Shown: one piece after another, positions 1 to 7,642 of the stretch
Layout: every line of letters begins with the position of its first letter
Position numbering within the stretch: position 1 is the stretch's first letter
Assembly (NCBI RefSeq): GCF_025917005.1
Contig: NZ_CP078091.1
Location: 496,001 to 560,000 of the forward strand
Origin: Porphyrobacter sp. ULC335
GTDB taxonomy: Bacteria > Pseudomonadota > Alphaproteobacteria > Sphingomonadales > Sphingomonadaceae
Direction: 5' to 3'
Length of the DNA stretch: 64,000 bases
The notes under the pieces: generated by a model
What the model was told of the DNA's origin: nothing
Databases searched by the model: none
What the model saw: the letters and a program-made list of their open reading frames with translations, nothing else
Position numbers and translations under genes: made by a program

Positions 1-333
1 AATGGTCTGGGTGAAGGGCGCGGAGCCATCCTTGGGGTGCATGGTGAGACGGATCACCATCACCGCCCAGGTGTCACCCCCCGTGCAATCGAGCATCTCG
101 AGCTTGGTATCGGCCCAGGTGCCATACATCGCCGCAGCGCAGCGCTGCAGCGCGTCCTTGCCCCGCCACTCGCCCGCGAAGGGCAGCGAGTTCGCTTCGT
201 AGAGCACGAAATCGGGGTGGATCAGCGCCTCGACCGCGTTCCAGTCGCGCGTGCCGGCGGTGGCATAGACCCTCGACAGAAGTTCCCTCGGCGTGAGTCC
301 TTGTTGTCCTACCGCTTCGCTACTTGAGGACAT
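1..333 (-). CDS. SnoaL-like (NTF2-fold) protein, partial
   Basis: Only the first 111 residues are in the window; the gene runs off the left edge. The ATG at 333 overlaps the stop of the lipoyl-domain gene (TGATG), so the two are translationally coupled. The visible part has the helix-plus-sheet look of small SnoaL/NTF2-fold proteins: an N-terminal helix (LLSRVYATAGTRDW), a segment like LIHPDFVLYEANSLPFAGEW, then AAMYGTWADTKLEML. Members of this fold are isomerases, hydratases or small-ligand binders. It is the fifth gene of the SDR-E1 alpha-E1 beta-lipoyl operon and may act on the same substrate, which is inference. Confidence 0.7.
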   Translation of the reverse strand, partial: MSSSSEAVGQQGLTPRELLSRVYATAGTRDWNAVEALIHPDFVLYEANSLPFAGEWRGKDALQRCAAAMYGTWADTKLEMLDCTGGDTWAVMVIRLTMHPKDGSAPFTQTI

Positions 334-566
334 CACTCCTCAATCGTCCCGATCAGGTCGCCGACCTTGTAGACCGCACCTTCCTCGCCGGTTGGATGGA
401 TGATCCCGCTGGCCTGCGCCTCGATCTCGGTCGTGCTTTTGTCGGTCTCGACCGTGTAGATGATGTCGCCCTTCTCCACGCGCTCGCCCTCGCCGAACAT
501 CCATTCGACGAGGGTCATTTCAACCGCGCTCATGCCGAGCTTGGGGATGCGGATTTCCGATGCCAT
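333..566 (-). CDS. Stand-alone lipoyl-domain protein (77 aa)
   Basis: A complete 77-residue biotin/lipoyl attachment domain and nothing else. The lipoylated lysine is K43 in VETDKSTTEIEA, the standard hairpin motif of E2 lipoyl domains. Known E2 proteins of 2-oxoacid dehydrogenases continue with a peripheral-subunit-binding domain and a catalytic acyltransferase domain; both are missing here. It follows the E1 beta stop by one base and overlaps the next gene by TGATG. Inference: it is a free swinging arm that E1 reductively acylates, with the acyltransferase step and E3 supplied by proteins encoded elsewhere. Confidence 0.85.
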   Translation of the reverse strand: MASEIRIPKLGMSAVEMTLVEWMFGEGERVEKGDIIYTVETDKSTTEIEAQASGIIHPTGEEGAVYKVGDLIGTIEE

Positions 567-567
567 T

Positions 568-1554
568 CTAGACCTTACCTACCGATGCCTTGATCTGTGC
601 GATCATGTCCGACTTCTGCGGAATCCATGCCTGCTCGAGGTGCGAGGCGAAGGGAACGGCCGAGAACGTCCCGCCGATGCGCCGCACCGGGCCCTTGAGG
701 CTGTCCCAGCACTTTTCCTGGATGTTGGCGGCAATCTCCGCCCCGGTGCCGAACGGGCGCACGGCTTCGTGCAGGGTGATCGCACGGCCGGTCTTGCGCA
801 CCGATGCCAGAACGGTCGCCTCGTCATACGGAGCGATAGTTCTGAGGTCGATCACCTCGACCGAAATGCCTTCCTTGGCGAGATCATCGGCCACGGCGAG
901 CGCATCCAGAACCGTGCGGCCATAGGTGATGAGGCTGATGTCGGTGCCCTCACGCGCAATCGCCGCCTTGCCGAGCGGTACGCGGTAGCCCGGGCCGGGA
1001 TCTTCCGACTTCAGGCCGTAGCACAGGATGTTCTCGATGAAGATCACCGGGTCGTTGGCGTCGATGCTCGCCCGCATCAGCCCGCGGGCATCGGCGGCGT
1101 TGCTGGGCGTGACGACATGGATGCCTGCGACGTGGGCGAACCACGCTTCGAGCATGTCCGAATGCTGCCCGCCGAAGCCGACACCGACGCCGGTGGTGGT
1201 GCGGATCACCATCGGGCACGGCGTCTGCCCGCCCGACATGAAGCGCAGCTTGGCCGCGTGGTTGACGATCTGGTCCATGCAGACGCCGACGAAGTTCATC
1301 AGCATGATTTCGGCAATCGGCCGCTGCCCGGCCAGAGCCGCGCCAACCGCTGCACCGATGATCGCGGTTTCCGAAATCGGCGTCGCGCGGATGCGGTGTT
1401 CGCCATACTTCTCGGTCAGACCCGAGGTGACCTTGAACACCCCGCCGCCCTGCTTGGCGCTGACGTCTTCGCCAAGGCAGAACACGCCCGCGTCTTCGGC
1501 CATCGCCTCGTCGATTGCGAGGTTCAGCGCCTGGGTCATGGTGATCTGGGCCAT
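568..1554 (-). CDS. 2-oxoacid dehydrogenase E1 component, beta subunit
   Basis: 328 residues, the usual length of E1 beta subunits (PdhB, AcoB, BkdB types). The transketolase-like pyrimidine-binding domain comes first (LGEDV near residue 27, TPISETAIIGAAVG near 58-71, GQHSD near 129), then the transketolase C-terminal domain (VIDLRTIAPYD). With the alpha subunit it forms the thiamine-diphosphate-dependent E1 that decarboxylates a 2-oxoacid, or cleaves acetoin, and acylates a lipoyl group. Its ATG shares one base with the E1 alpha stop (TGATG). The substrate cannot be read from the sequence; an acetoin-type or non-canonical 2-oxoacid enzyme fits better than core pyruvate dehydrogenase because no E2 or E3 gene is adjacent. 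Confidence 0.9.
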   Translation of the reverse strand: MAQITMTQALNLAIDEAMAEDAGVFCLGEDVSAKQGGGVFKVTSGLTEKYGEHRIRATPISETAIIGAAVGAALAGQRPIAEIMLMNFVGVCMDQIVNHAAKLRFMSGGQTPCPMVIRTTTGVGVGFGGQHSDMLEAWFAHVAGIHVVTPSNAADARGLMRASIDANDPVIFIENILCYGLKSEDPGPGYRVPLGKAAIAREGTDISLITYGRTVLDALAVADDLAKEGISVEVIDLRTIAPYDEATVLASVRKTGRAITLHEAVRPFGTGAEIAANIQEKCWDSLKGPVRRIGGTFSAVPFASHLEQAWIPQKSDMIAQIKASVGKV

Positions 1555-2522
1555 CAGGCGGTCTCCTCGAGCACGTCTTTGTAGATTTCATCGGTATCGG
1601 GCAGCGGCGCGTTGAGCGCGTGCTCCACAGCAGCATCGATCTGCGCATTGATATCGGCGACGATCGCGTCCAGCTCTTCCTCGGTGAACTGGTGCTCCAG
1701 CATCACCTTGCGCAGCTTGGGCAGCGGGTCTTCGGCCTTCATCTCGGCGATATGCTCGGGCGGCATGTAGCTGAAGTCCGCGCCGAAGAAGTGGCCCATC
1801 ATGCGGTAGCACATGGCCTCGACCAGCGTCGGCCCTTCGCCAGCACGGGCGCGGGCGACGGCTTCCTGCATCGCCGGGTAGATCTGGTGGACGTCATTGC
1901 CGTCAACGGTCACGCCCTTCATCCCGTAACCCGCAGCGCGGGTGGCGATGTTGGGGCTGTCGGTGTGATCGGCATAGGCGGTGTGTTCGCCATAGCGGTT
2001 GTTCTGGCACAGGAAAATGACCGGCAGCTTGTAGAGCTGGGCCATGTTCATCGCTTCGTGGAAGCCGCCGATATTGGCCGCGCCGTCACCGAAGCTCACC
2101 AGCGTCACGCGGCCATCGCCATTGTTCTGGCTCGCCATCGCAAGGCCGTTGGCGATGGGGAGGCCCGAGCCGACCACGCCGGTGGTGACCATGATGCCGG
2201 TGTCGGGATCGGTGATGTGCATGGTGCCGCCCTTGCCCTTGCAGGTGCCGGTCGCCTTGCCGAGGCATTCGCCCCACCACTTCTCCATCGGGATGCCCTT
2301 GGCGGTCTGCTCGCCCTGCCCGCGATAGGTGCAGACGACGTAGTCTTCCTTCTCGAGCGCCGCCATCGCCGCGGCCGAGACCAGCTCCTGCCCGCGCACG
2401 CAGTAATACATCACCGCCACCTTGCCGCCCATCAGCAGCTCGCGGAACTTCTCGTCGGTGCGGTTCACCTTCATCGTGCGGGTGTAGATGTCGAGCAGCT
2501 TGTCGCGGTCGATCTGGGCCAT
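1554..2522 (-). CDS. 2-oxoacid dehydrogenase E1 component, alpha subunit
   Basis: 322 residues from the ATG at 2522, which has AAAGGTG seven bases upstream; an in-frame GTG at 2531 lies inside that ribosome binding site and is less likely. The thiamine diphosphate motif is clear: SFGDGAANIG followed about 27 residues later by FLCQNNRYG. YRGQGE near residue 66 and KGKGGTMH near 95 are typical of the AcoA/PdhA family. It pairs with the E1 beta gene downstream. The SDR gene ends 28 bases upstream on the same strand, so all five genes probably form one operon. Confidence 0.9.
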   Translation of the reverse strand: MAQIDRDKLLDIYTRTMKVNRTDEKFRELLMGGKVAVMYYCVRGQELVSAAAMAALEKEDYVVCTYRGQGEQTAKGIPMEKWWGECLGKATGTCKGKGGTMHITDPDTGIMVTTGVVGSGLPIANGLAMASQNNGDGRVTLVSFGDGAANIGGFHEAMNMAQLYKLPVIFLCQNNRYGEHTAYADHTDSPNIATRAAGYGMKGVTVDGNDVHQIYPAMQEAVARARAGEGPTLVEAMCYRMMGHFFGADFSYMPPEHIAEMKAEDPLPKLRKVMLEHQFTEEELDAIVADINAQIDAAVEHALNAPLPDTDEIYKDVLEETA

Positions 2523-2550
2523 GTGTGTCACCTTTAGCGGTAAGCGGGAA

Positions 2551-3315
2551 TTAGAACTGGACGCGCTGGGTGAACCCGCCGTCGACGACGATGTTCGCCC
2601 CCGTCATGTAAGGCACCGCGGGGCTGGCGACGAAGACGATCGCCTTGGCGACCTCCACCGGCTCGCCGAAGCGGCCCATCGGCATCTTGGCGAGGGTGCC
2701 ATCGTAGAGCGGCTTCATGTGCTCTTCGATGATCTCCCAGTTGCCGCCCTTGTAATAGATCGCTCCCGGCGAAACGGTGTTCACCCGGATGCCCTTGGAG
2801 GCGTAGGCCTGCGAAAGCTGCGAGGCATAGGTGATCAGCGCGGCCTTCAGCGCGTTGAACGGGTTGGGGGCGATGAAGGTCTCGAGCGCGGCGGTCGAGG
2901 ACAGCATCACGATCGAGCCGGTGCCCGAGGCTTCCAGATAAGGCGTCAGGGTCTCGACCGCATAGGCCGCGCCCTTGATGTCCATGTCGAGACAGGCCTG
3001 CCAGTCCCCCGCCCCGCCGGTGCCCGAGGCGCTGGCGGTGTGGACGAAGATATCGCAGCCGCCGAGTTCCTTCACCGCTTTCTCAAGCCACGCCTGATAG
3101 GCTTCGGTGCCGGTCGCCATGTCGAAGACCTCGGCAAACACCTTGCCCGGCCCGGCCGCGTCGATCTCGGCCACGGCCGCGGCGATCTTGTCTTCCTTGC
3201 GGCTGAAGAAGGCAACATCCGCGCCCTCGGCAGCGAACAGCTTGAGCGACTGAAGCCCGAGGCCATGCGCCCCGCCGTTCATGATGACCTTCTTGCCCTT
3301 GAGTCCCAGATCCAT
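2551..3315 (-). CDS. Short-chain dehydrogenase/reductase family protein with altered active site
   Basis: 254 residues from the ATG at 3315, preceded by GGGGAGAGG; the frame is open further upstream, but the recognisable Rossmann strand starts here (LKGKKVIMNGGAHGLG). The fold is plainly SDR: glycine motif NGGAHGLG in place of TGGxxGIG, HTASASG in the NNAG position, SST for the catalytic serine, and GIRVNTVSPGAI near the C-terminus. The segment that normally reads YxxxK reads FNALK, so the catalytic tyrosine is phenylalanine while the lysine is kept. Either the protein catalyses with other residues or it has a non-redox or binding role. First gene of the operon with the E1 and lipoyl genes. 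Confidence 0.85.
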   Translation of the reverse strand: MDLGLKGKKVIMNGGAHGLGLQSLKLFAAEGADVAFFSRKEDKIAAAVAEIDAAGPGKVFAEVFDMATGTEAYQAWLEKAVKELGGCDIFVHTASASGTGGAGDWQACLDMDIKGAAYAVETLTPYLEASGTGSIVMLSSTAALETFIAPNPFNALKAALITYASQLSQAYASKGIRVNTVSPGAIYYKGGNWEIIEEHMKPLYDGTLAKMPMGRFGEPVEVAKAIVFVASPAVPYMTGANIVVDGGFTQRVQF

Positions 3316-3454
3316 AGCGCCTCTCCCCGGCTTTAGCTTTACAGGCTGAGGGGATAGCCGAGTGGGGGGGGCGGGGCGTATCGTCAATTTTGGGGGGTTT
3401 GAAAGCACGCCCTGGCCGTCGGCCCGTGCTTGACACATCACGATGACGAGCGAT

Positions 3455-4645
3455 CTAGAGATCGATTGCGTACTCCTCCAAGGATACCAGGTCGCCGCCC
3501 TTCAGCACCAGATGATACTTTCCATCGATCGGGCGACCTTTTACGTGCCAGTATTGCCTGTGCTCCAAGGTCGTTTGGTATAGAGACAAAGTATACTGTC
3601 TCATTTTTTCCAACGGGATTGCGTACGCTCGATCTAGATCAACGCAGCCGAGCACAAAGTACCCGCTGTTAGCCTCGGCGAGAAATTGATCCTGAGTTGG
3701 ATGATAGGCATACCAATAGGGTTCTGCCTTGTTTTCGTACCGTTTAGAAATGACCGCGACGGCCCGGACAGTATCGTTAGGCGATGAGTAAGATGCACGT
3801 CGCTCCCGCACGAGTTTACAACCAAGCTTATCCCCAAGGGCCTTGATGGCTTCAGAACGTTTGGCCTCCAATAGTCCTTTCGAGGTTGGGTTTTGGATTT
3901 TCGGCCCTTCACTCGTAATGACGCTGCCGGCGTCACCCTCCTCGAGTTCGTCGGCTTCGGCACTTTCCACATCGACCGTAGCGTCAAACATCAGGTCAAC
4001 AAACCCATCAAGTCGGGTGTATTCTACAGGTTGCAGGAGAGCCTGGATCCGCTTCACGATCTGGTCAGAGGAAGATTTCTCTTTAAGCTTGAGCAAGCGA
4101 AGCAAACTATCTGCCCCGATGACCCTCATAGTCCAAGCGTGACGTGAGCCTCGGATTTGAGCCTCGAGAGAACCTGTATCTTGGCGCCCGACAACAAAAA
4201 GAACGGCCGAATCAGGAGAAACGGTCCCTTGCGCAATAAGCTTCTTCCGATAGTCAGCGACTGTTTCGAGCTTAACATTGTACAAGTCTGTGGTTTTCAC
4301 CTCAACGACCAAATCTGCCCCGTCCCCTTGCCAAATGCCGTCGAAGCCAACGGAACCTGGCTTTCCCCTATACAGGCCATTTTCAACCAAGAACTCCAAA
4401 CGTCGGCCCATTTCGTTGACAACGTCCTGCAAAACCAAGCCGCTGTTTTCAAATGTGTCGACCAAGCACTCGTCGGTAAACTTGGCTAAAGCATCTGAAT
4501 CAACTTCTTTGAGAAAGTCGCGCAATTCCGATGAGCATAGAGAGCTGTCTCTCAGCTTTCCATCGCCTGCAATCGCAACTATTTGCCGGATAGCGTAGGC
4601 ATTAAAGGTCTCAGGTTTTGAATGCCAAAGGCTAAGTAGAGACAT
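3455..4645 (-). CDS. Orphan restriction-endonuclease-like (PD-(D/E)XK) protein, candidate defence gene
   Basis: 396 residues from an ATG with AGGAG seven bases upstream. I do not recognise a named family. Residues 75-120 look like a PD-(D/E)XK nuclease core: an LQDVVNEMGRRLEF helix, then GFDGIW, then D111-LVV-E115-V-K117, strand-borne acidic residues followed by ExK. An acidic linker (VESAEADELEEGD) separates this from an aromatic C-terminal domain with YWYAYHP near 307 and YWHVKG near 366. G+C is about 50% in 4021-4080 (hand count) against about 65% in 2581-2640, suggesting transfer. No methyltransferase, helicase or integrase adjoins it; tRNA-Thr lies upstream. A role in degrading foreign DNA is inference. 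Confidence 0.6.
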   Translation of the reverse strand: MSLLSLWHSKPETFNAYAIRQIVAIAGDGKLRDSSLCSSELRDFLKEVDSDALAKFTDECLVDTFENSGLVLQDVVNEMGRRLEFLVENGLYRGKPGSVGFDGIWQGDGADLVVEVKTTDLYNVKLETVADYRKKLIAQGTVSPDSAVLFVVGRQDTGSLEAQIRGSRHAWTMRVIGADSLLRLLKLKEKSSSDQIVKRIQALLQPVEYTRLDGFVDLMFDATVDVESAEADELEEGDAGSVITSEGPKIQNPTSKGLLEAKRSEAIKALGDKLGCKLVRERRASYSSPNDTVRAVAVISKRYENKAEPYWYAYHPTQDQFLAEANSGYFVLGCVDLDRAYAIPLEKMRQYTLSLYQTTLEHRQYWHVKGRPIDGKYHLVLKGGDLVSLEEYAIDL

Positions 4646-4783
4646 GCAAACTCCTGGAAGTCCTTAGGGTTCTTCCCTTCATGCCCCACCCCGATCTGGA
4701 CGTCTACTGATCCGCACACACACACCTATGTATATCTGATCTGCAATGGCATTGAGCATGGCAATGCGACTCTAGAATGGAGC

Positions 4784-4865
4784 CAGCGAGCCGCAGGTGC
4801 CCGGAACGAAGCGTAGCGAAGTGGAGGATTGGCGCCGAGGACGTCGGCGCGGACGCGCCGGTGAA
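4784..4865 (-). repeat. Structured intergenic repeat, family C, copy 1
   Basis: On the minus strand this follows tRNA-Thr. It shares two blocks with 41359-41436: GCGAGCCGCAGG near the left end and GCGCCGAGGACG in the middle (plus-strand reading). After the second block each copy has a hairpin, here CGGCGC-GGAC-GCGCCG and in the other copy GAGGGCGC-GGAG-GCGCCCTC. The arms differ in sequence but pair in both copies, which suggests conserved structure. The function is unknown. Confidence 0.6.
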
Positions 4866-4877
4866 ACCACAAGGACT

Positions 4878-4905
4878 CATCTTCGCCCCCGCTGGGGCGA
4901 AGATG
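4878..4905 (-). terminator. Perfect 12-bp inverted repeat at the 3' end of tRNA-Thr
   Basis: The arms at 4878-4889 and 4894-4905 are perfectly complementary with a 4-base loop, and the right arm includes the last two bases of the tRNA CCA end. It could stop transcription of the tRNA or mark its 3' processing site. No run of T follows on the minus strand, so a classical Rho-independent terminator is not shown. Confidence 0.45.
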
Positions 4906-4978
4906 GTGCTGCTGGGGAGGATTGAACTCCCGACCTCACCCTTACCAAGGGTGCGCTCTACCACTGAGCTACAGCAGC
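4904..4978 (-). tRNA. tRNA-Thr(GGU)
   Basis: 75 bases including an encoded CCA. On the minus strand the acceptor GCTGCTG pairs with CAGCAGC, the D-stem is GCTC/GAGC, the anticodon stem CACCC/GGGTG encloses TTGGTAA (anticodon GGU, reading ACC and ACU), and the T-stem GGGAG/CTCCC encloses TTCAATC. All stems pair. Confidence 0.97.
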
Positions 4979-4994
4979 GCCGGACAAGGCGCGC

Positions 4995-5023
4995 CCTATT
5001 GTCGTGCCGCCCTGCATTGTCAA
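4995..5023 (-). promoter_or_regulatory. Probable promoter of tRNA-Thr
   Basis: On the minus strand a perfect -35 TTGACA (5018-5023) is followed after 17 bases by AATAGG (4995-5000), a weak -10. The expected start of transcription lies about 10 bases before the tRNA 5' end at 4978. Confidence 0.45.
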
Positions 5024-5099
5024 CGTTCTTGTTGCGCTATCGCTTCGCTGCGTGAGCGCGGCCTTGATGGCGGCGCCTCTAATCTGCAAGGCGTTTCAT

Positions 5100-5258
5100 A
5101 TGAGTGAAGAGCCTCGCAAGAATATGTCGCATGCGGAAGCCCGCGCGGAGCGTCTCGCGGCCAAGCTGCGCGAGAACCTGCGGCGGCGCAAAGCGCAGGC
5201 GCGCGCGATTGGCGAATCACCAACAGAAACGCTTCCCAATCCGCCTCGCGAAAGCTAA
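5100..5258 (+). CDS. Small conserved highly charged protein (52 aa)
   Basis: Starts at ATG 5100. The protein is rich in Arg, Ala and Glu ([20 protein letters not shown], then KAQARA) and should form one amphipathic, strongly basic helix followed by a flexible tail ([14 protein letters not shown]). I believe similar short proteins occur in sphingomonad genomes, but I cannot name a function. It is the first coding gene of the plus-strand run leading to gpmA, separated from it by the large hairpin at 5291-5366. No membrane segment or cysteines. Confidence 0.6.
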   Translation: MSEEPRKNMSHAEARAERLAAKLRENLRRRKAQARAIGESPTETLPNPPRES

Positions 5259-5290
5259 CCCCCCGCGCTCTGATGTAGTGAGAGGACCAG

Positions 5291-5366
5291 GCCGCCCGCT
5301 CCCCCACCCTTCCACCCGGAGCCTGCCGGGTTACCATCCGGGTGGAAGGGTGGGGGAGCGGGCGGC
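5291..5366. repeat. 30-bp perfect inverted repeat upstream of gpmA
   Basis: Arms 5291-5320 and 5337-5366 are exact reverse complements with a 16-base loop. As RNA it would form a very stable GC-rich hairpin ending 19 bases before the gpmA ATG. No second copy is in this window. It may be a mobile palindrome of the REP/MITE type or an attenuator for gpmA. Confidence 0.9.
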
Positions 5367-5385
5367 GCGGCAAGACGGAGTTAGA

Positions 5386-6072
5386 ATGCCCAAGCTCATC
5401 CTCGTCCGCCACGGCCAGAGCCAGTGGAACCTCGAAAACCGCTTCACCGGCTGGTGGGATGTTGACCTGACCGAGCAAGGTGTGGCCGAAGCCACGGCGG
5501 CAGGCGTGCTGCTGCGCGACAAGGGCGTGCTGCCCTCTTACGCCTTCACCTCGCTCCAGACCCGCGCGATCAAGACGCTGCATCTGGCGCTGGAAGCCGC
5601 CCACCGCCTGTGGATCCCCGAGACCAAGGACTGGCGGCTGAACGAGCGGCACTATGGCGGGCTCACCGGGCTCGACAAGCAGGAGACCCGCGAGAAGCAT
5701 GGCGACGAGCAGGTGCTGATCTGGCGCCGCAGCTTCGACGTGCCGCCGCCGGTGCTCGAGGCGGGGAGCGAGTTCGATCTCGCGGCTGACCCGCGCTATG
5801 CCGGGATCCCCATTCCTTCGACCGAGAGCCTCAAGCTGACGATCGAACGCGTGCTGCCCTATTGGGAAAGCGCAATCCTCCCGGTGCTGACCAGTGGCGA
5901 GACGGTGATCATCGCCGCCCACGGCAACAGCCTGCGCGCGCTGGTCAAGCACCTGTCGGGCATTTCGGATGCGGACATCACCGACCTCGAGATTCCCACC
6001 GGCCAGCCGATCATCTATGAGTTCGGGGCCGATATGGTGCCCGGCGAGCGGTACTATCTGAAGGACGCATGA
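5386..6072 (+). CDS. gpmA: 2,3-bisphosphoglycerate-dependent phosphoglycerate mutase
   Basis: 228 residues. Interconverts 3- and 2-phosphoglycerate in glycolysis through a phosphohistidine. The catalytic RHG is at residues 8-10 ([11 protein letters not shown]), followed by [27 protein letters not shown] near 85-95 and [14 protein letters not shown] near 178, all diagnostic for dPGM. Start ATG at 5386 has CGGAG five bases upstream. Its stop overlaps purE by four bases (ATGA), beginning the chain gpmA-purE-purK-folA-ribF. It has an unusual hairpin in its leader (5291-5366). Confidence 0.97.
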   Translation: MPKLILVRHGQSQWNLENRFTGWWDVDLTEQGVAEATAAGVLLRDKGVLPSYAFTSLQTRAIKTLHLALEAAHRLWIPETKDWRLNERHYGGLTGLDKQETREKHGDEQVLIWRRSFDVPPPVLEAGSEFDLAADPRYAGIPIPSTESLKLTIERVLPYWESAILPVLTSGETVIIAAHGNSLRALVKHLSGISDADITDLEIPTGQPIIYEFGADMVPGERYYLKDA

Positions 6073-6575
6073 TGGAAGCCACCGGGGGCAAGGTCGCGAT
6101 CGTGATGGGCAGCCAGTCGGACTGGCCGACCATGAAGGCCGCCGCCGAGGTGCTGGACGAGCTGGAAGTGCCTTACGAGGCGCGCATCACCTCCGCGCAC
6201 CGCACGCCTGACCGGATGGTGGCCTTTGCCAAGGGGGCCGAGGGCGAAGGCTTCAGCGTCATCATCGCAGGCGCAGGCGGCGCGGCGCATCTGCCCGGCA
6301 TGATCGCCAGCATGACGCATCTTCCGGTGCTGGGCGTGCCGGTGCAGTCCAAGGCTTTGAGCGGCATGGATAGCCTGCTCTCGATCGTGCAGATGCCGGG
6401 CGGCATTCCCGTCGGCACGCTCGCCATCGGCGAGGCCGGGGCGAAGAACGCGGGCCTGCTGGCCGCCGCGATCCTCGCGCTTTCAGATGAGGCTCTCTCC
6501 GAACGGTTGCAGGACTGGCGCGCGGCCAAGAGCGCCGCCGTGGCCGAAACGCCGGCCGAAGAACCTTTACGCTGA
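6069..6575 (+). CDS. purE: N5-carboxyaminoimidazole ribonucleotide mutase
   Basis: 168 residues, class I PurE, which converts N5-CAIR to CAIR in purine synthesis. Motifs: [11 protein letters not shown] near 12-22, [11 protein letters not shown] near 40-50 and [14 protein letters not shown] near 68-81 hold the substrate-binding serine, aspartate and histidines. Overlaps gpmA by ATGA and purK by TGATG, so it is translationally coupled both ways. The C-terminal tail ([12 protein letters not shown]) is poorly conserved. Confidence 0.97.
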   Translation: MMEATGGKVAIVMGSQSDWPTMKAAAEVLDELEVPYEARITSAHRTPDRMVAFAKGAEGEGFSVIIAGAGGAAHLPGMIASMTHLPVLGVPVQSKALSGMDSLLSIVQMPGGIPVGTLAIGEAGAKNAGLLAAAILALSDEALSERLQDWRAAKSAAVAETPAEEPLR

Positions 6576-7642
6576 TGCTCGCGCCCGGCTCCACTATCGG
6601 CATTCTGGGCGGCGGGCAGCTGGGCCGGATGATGGCCGTCGCCGCCTTGCAGCTCGGCTACAAGGTGGTGGGTTTTGCGCCAGAGGGCGACAATGTCGCG
6701 GCTGATGCCTGCACCGCTTTCATCACTGCCGACTGGGATGACGCTGCTGCGCTCGCACGGTTCGCGGCAGCTTGCGATGTGGTAACCTGGGAGTTCGAAA
6801 ACGTCCCCCTCGGCACGGTTGCCGCGATCCCTGACGCCTTGCTCCCCTGCCCTCCGCGCGCGCTTCAGGTCGCGCAGGACCGGCTTAGCGAAAAAGCCTT
6901 TGCCGCCAGCCTTGGCGGGGTACCCGCGCCCTACAGCGCGGTTTCGAGCGAGGCCGATTTTGCCGCAGCGCTCGCCAGCGTCGGCACCCCCGGCATCCTC
7001 AAGACCGCGCGTGATGGCTATGACGGCAAGGGCCAATGGCGGGTGCGTTCCGTGCTGGAAGCGGGCGGCATCGCCTTCCCCGGCGTCACCTGCATCTACG
7101 AAGGCTTCGTCATGTACGAGACGGAGTTCTCGGTGATCCTTGTGCGCGGGCAGGACGGGACAGTGAAGTTCTGGGATTCGACCGCCAACCTCCACGAAGG
7201 CGGGATGCTGTCGCTTTCGGTCCTGCCGGCGGGCGCGATGGTCGAGGCGCAGGTGCCCGCCGCACGCCAGCTTGCCGCCAAGGTCGCCGACGCGCTCGGC
7301 TATGTCGGGGTGCTGACGCTGGAGTTTTTCGCCACGCGGGAAGGCCCGGTGTTCAACGAGATGGCCCCGCGGGTGCACAATTCTGGCCACTGGACCATCG
7401 AGGGCGCGGCCACCAGCCAGTTCGAAAACCACATCCGCGCGATCTGCGGGTTGCCGCTGGGGGGCACAAAGACCCGCTTCGCCAGCATCGAGATGCGCAA
7501 CATCGTCGGCGACGATGCCCTGCGCGCCCACGCCATCCTCGCTGAACCGGGCGAGCCGCACCTGCACCTCTACGGCAAGGCCGAAGCGCGTGAAGGGCGC
7601 AAGATGGGCCACGTCACCCGCGTCGGACACGCGCTGAAATGA
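6575..7642 (+). CDS. purK: N5-carboxyaminoimidazole ribonucleotide synthase
   Basis: 355 residues, ATP-grasp enzyme that makes N5-CAIR from AIR, bicarbonate and ATP; PurE uses its product. N-terminal GILGGGQLGRMM (8-19) is the PurK signature, TWEFENVP lies near 72, the ATP-grasp core contains KTARDGYDGKGQW near 145, and the C-terminal part has FNEMAPRVHNSGHWT. Start overlaps the purE stop. The end overlaps folA by four bases. Confidence 0.97.
   Translation: MLAPGSTIGILGGGQLGRMMAVAALQLGYKVVGFAPEGDNVAADACTAFITADWDDAAALARFAAACDVVTWEFENVPLGTVAAIPDALLPCPPRALQVAQDRLSEKAFAASLGGVPAPYSAVSSEADFAAALASVGTPGILKTARDGYDGKGQWRVRSVLEAGGIAFPGVTCIYEGFVMYETEFSVILVRGQDGTVKFWDSTANLHEGGMLSLSVLPAGAMVEAQVPAARQLAAKVADALGYVGVLTLEFFATREGPVFNEMAPRVHNSGHWTIEGAATSQFENHIRAICGLPLGGTKTRFASIEMRNIVGDDALRAHAILAEPGEPHLHLYGKAEAREGRKMGHVTRVGHALK

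Noticed and set aside
4704-4964. An 86-codon frame overlapping tRNA-Thr antisense to the spacer
   Set aside because: It reads through the tRNA and the structured repeat; the translation is low-complexity without a ribosome binding site.
4646-4978. A genomic island integrated at tRNA-Thr carrying the nuclease-like gene
   Set aside because: No integrase and no direct repeat of the tRNA 3' end near 3440 could be found, so only atypical composition supports transfer.
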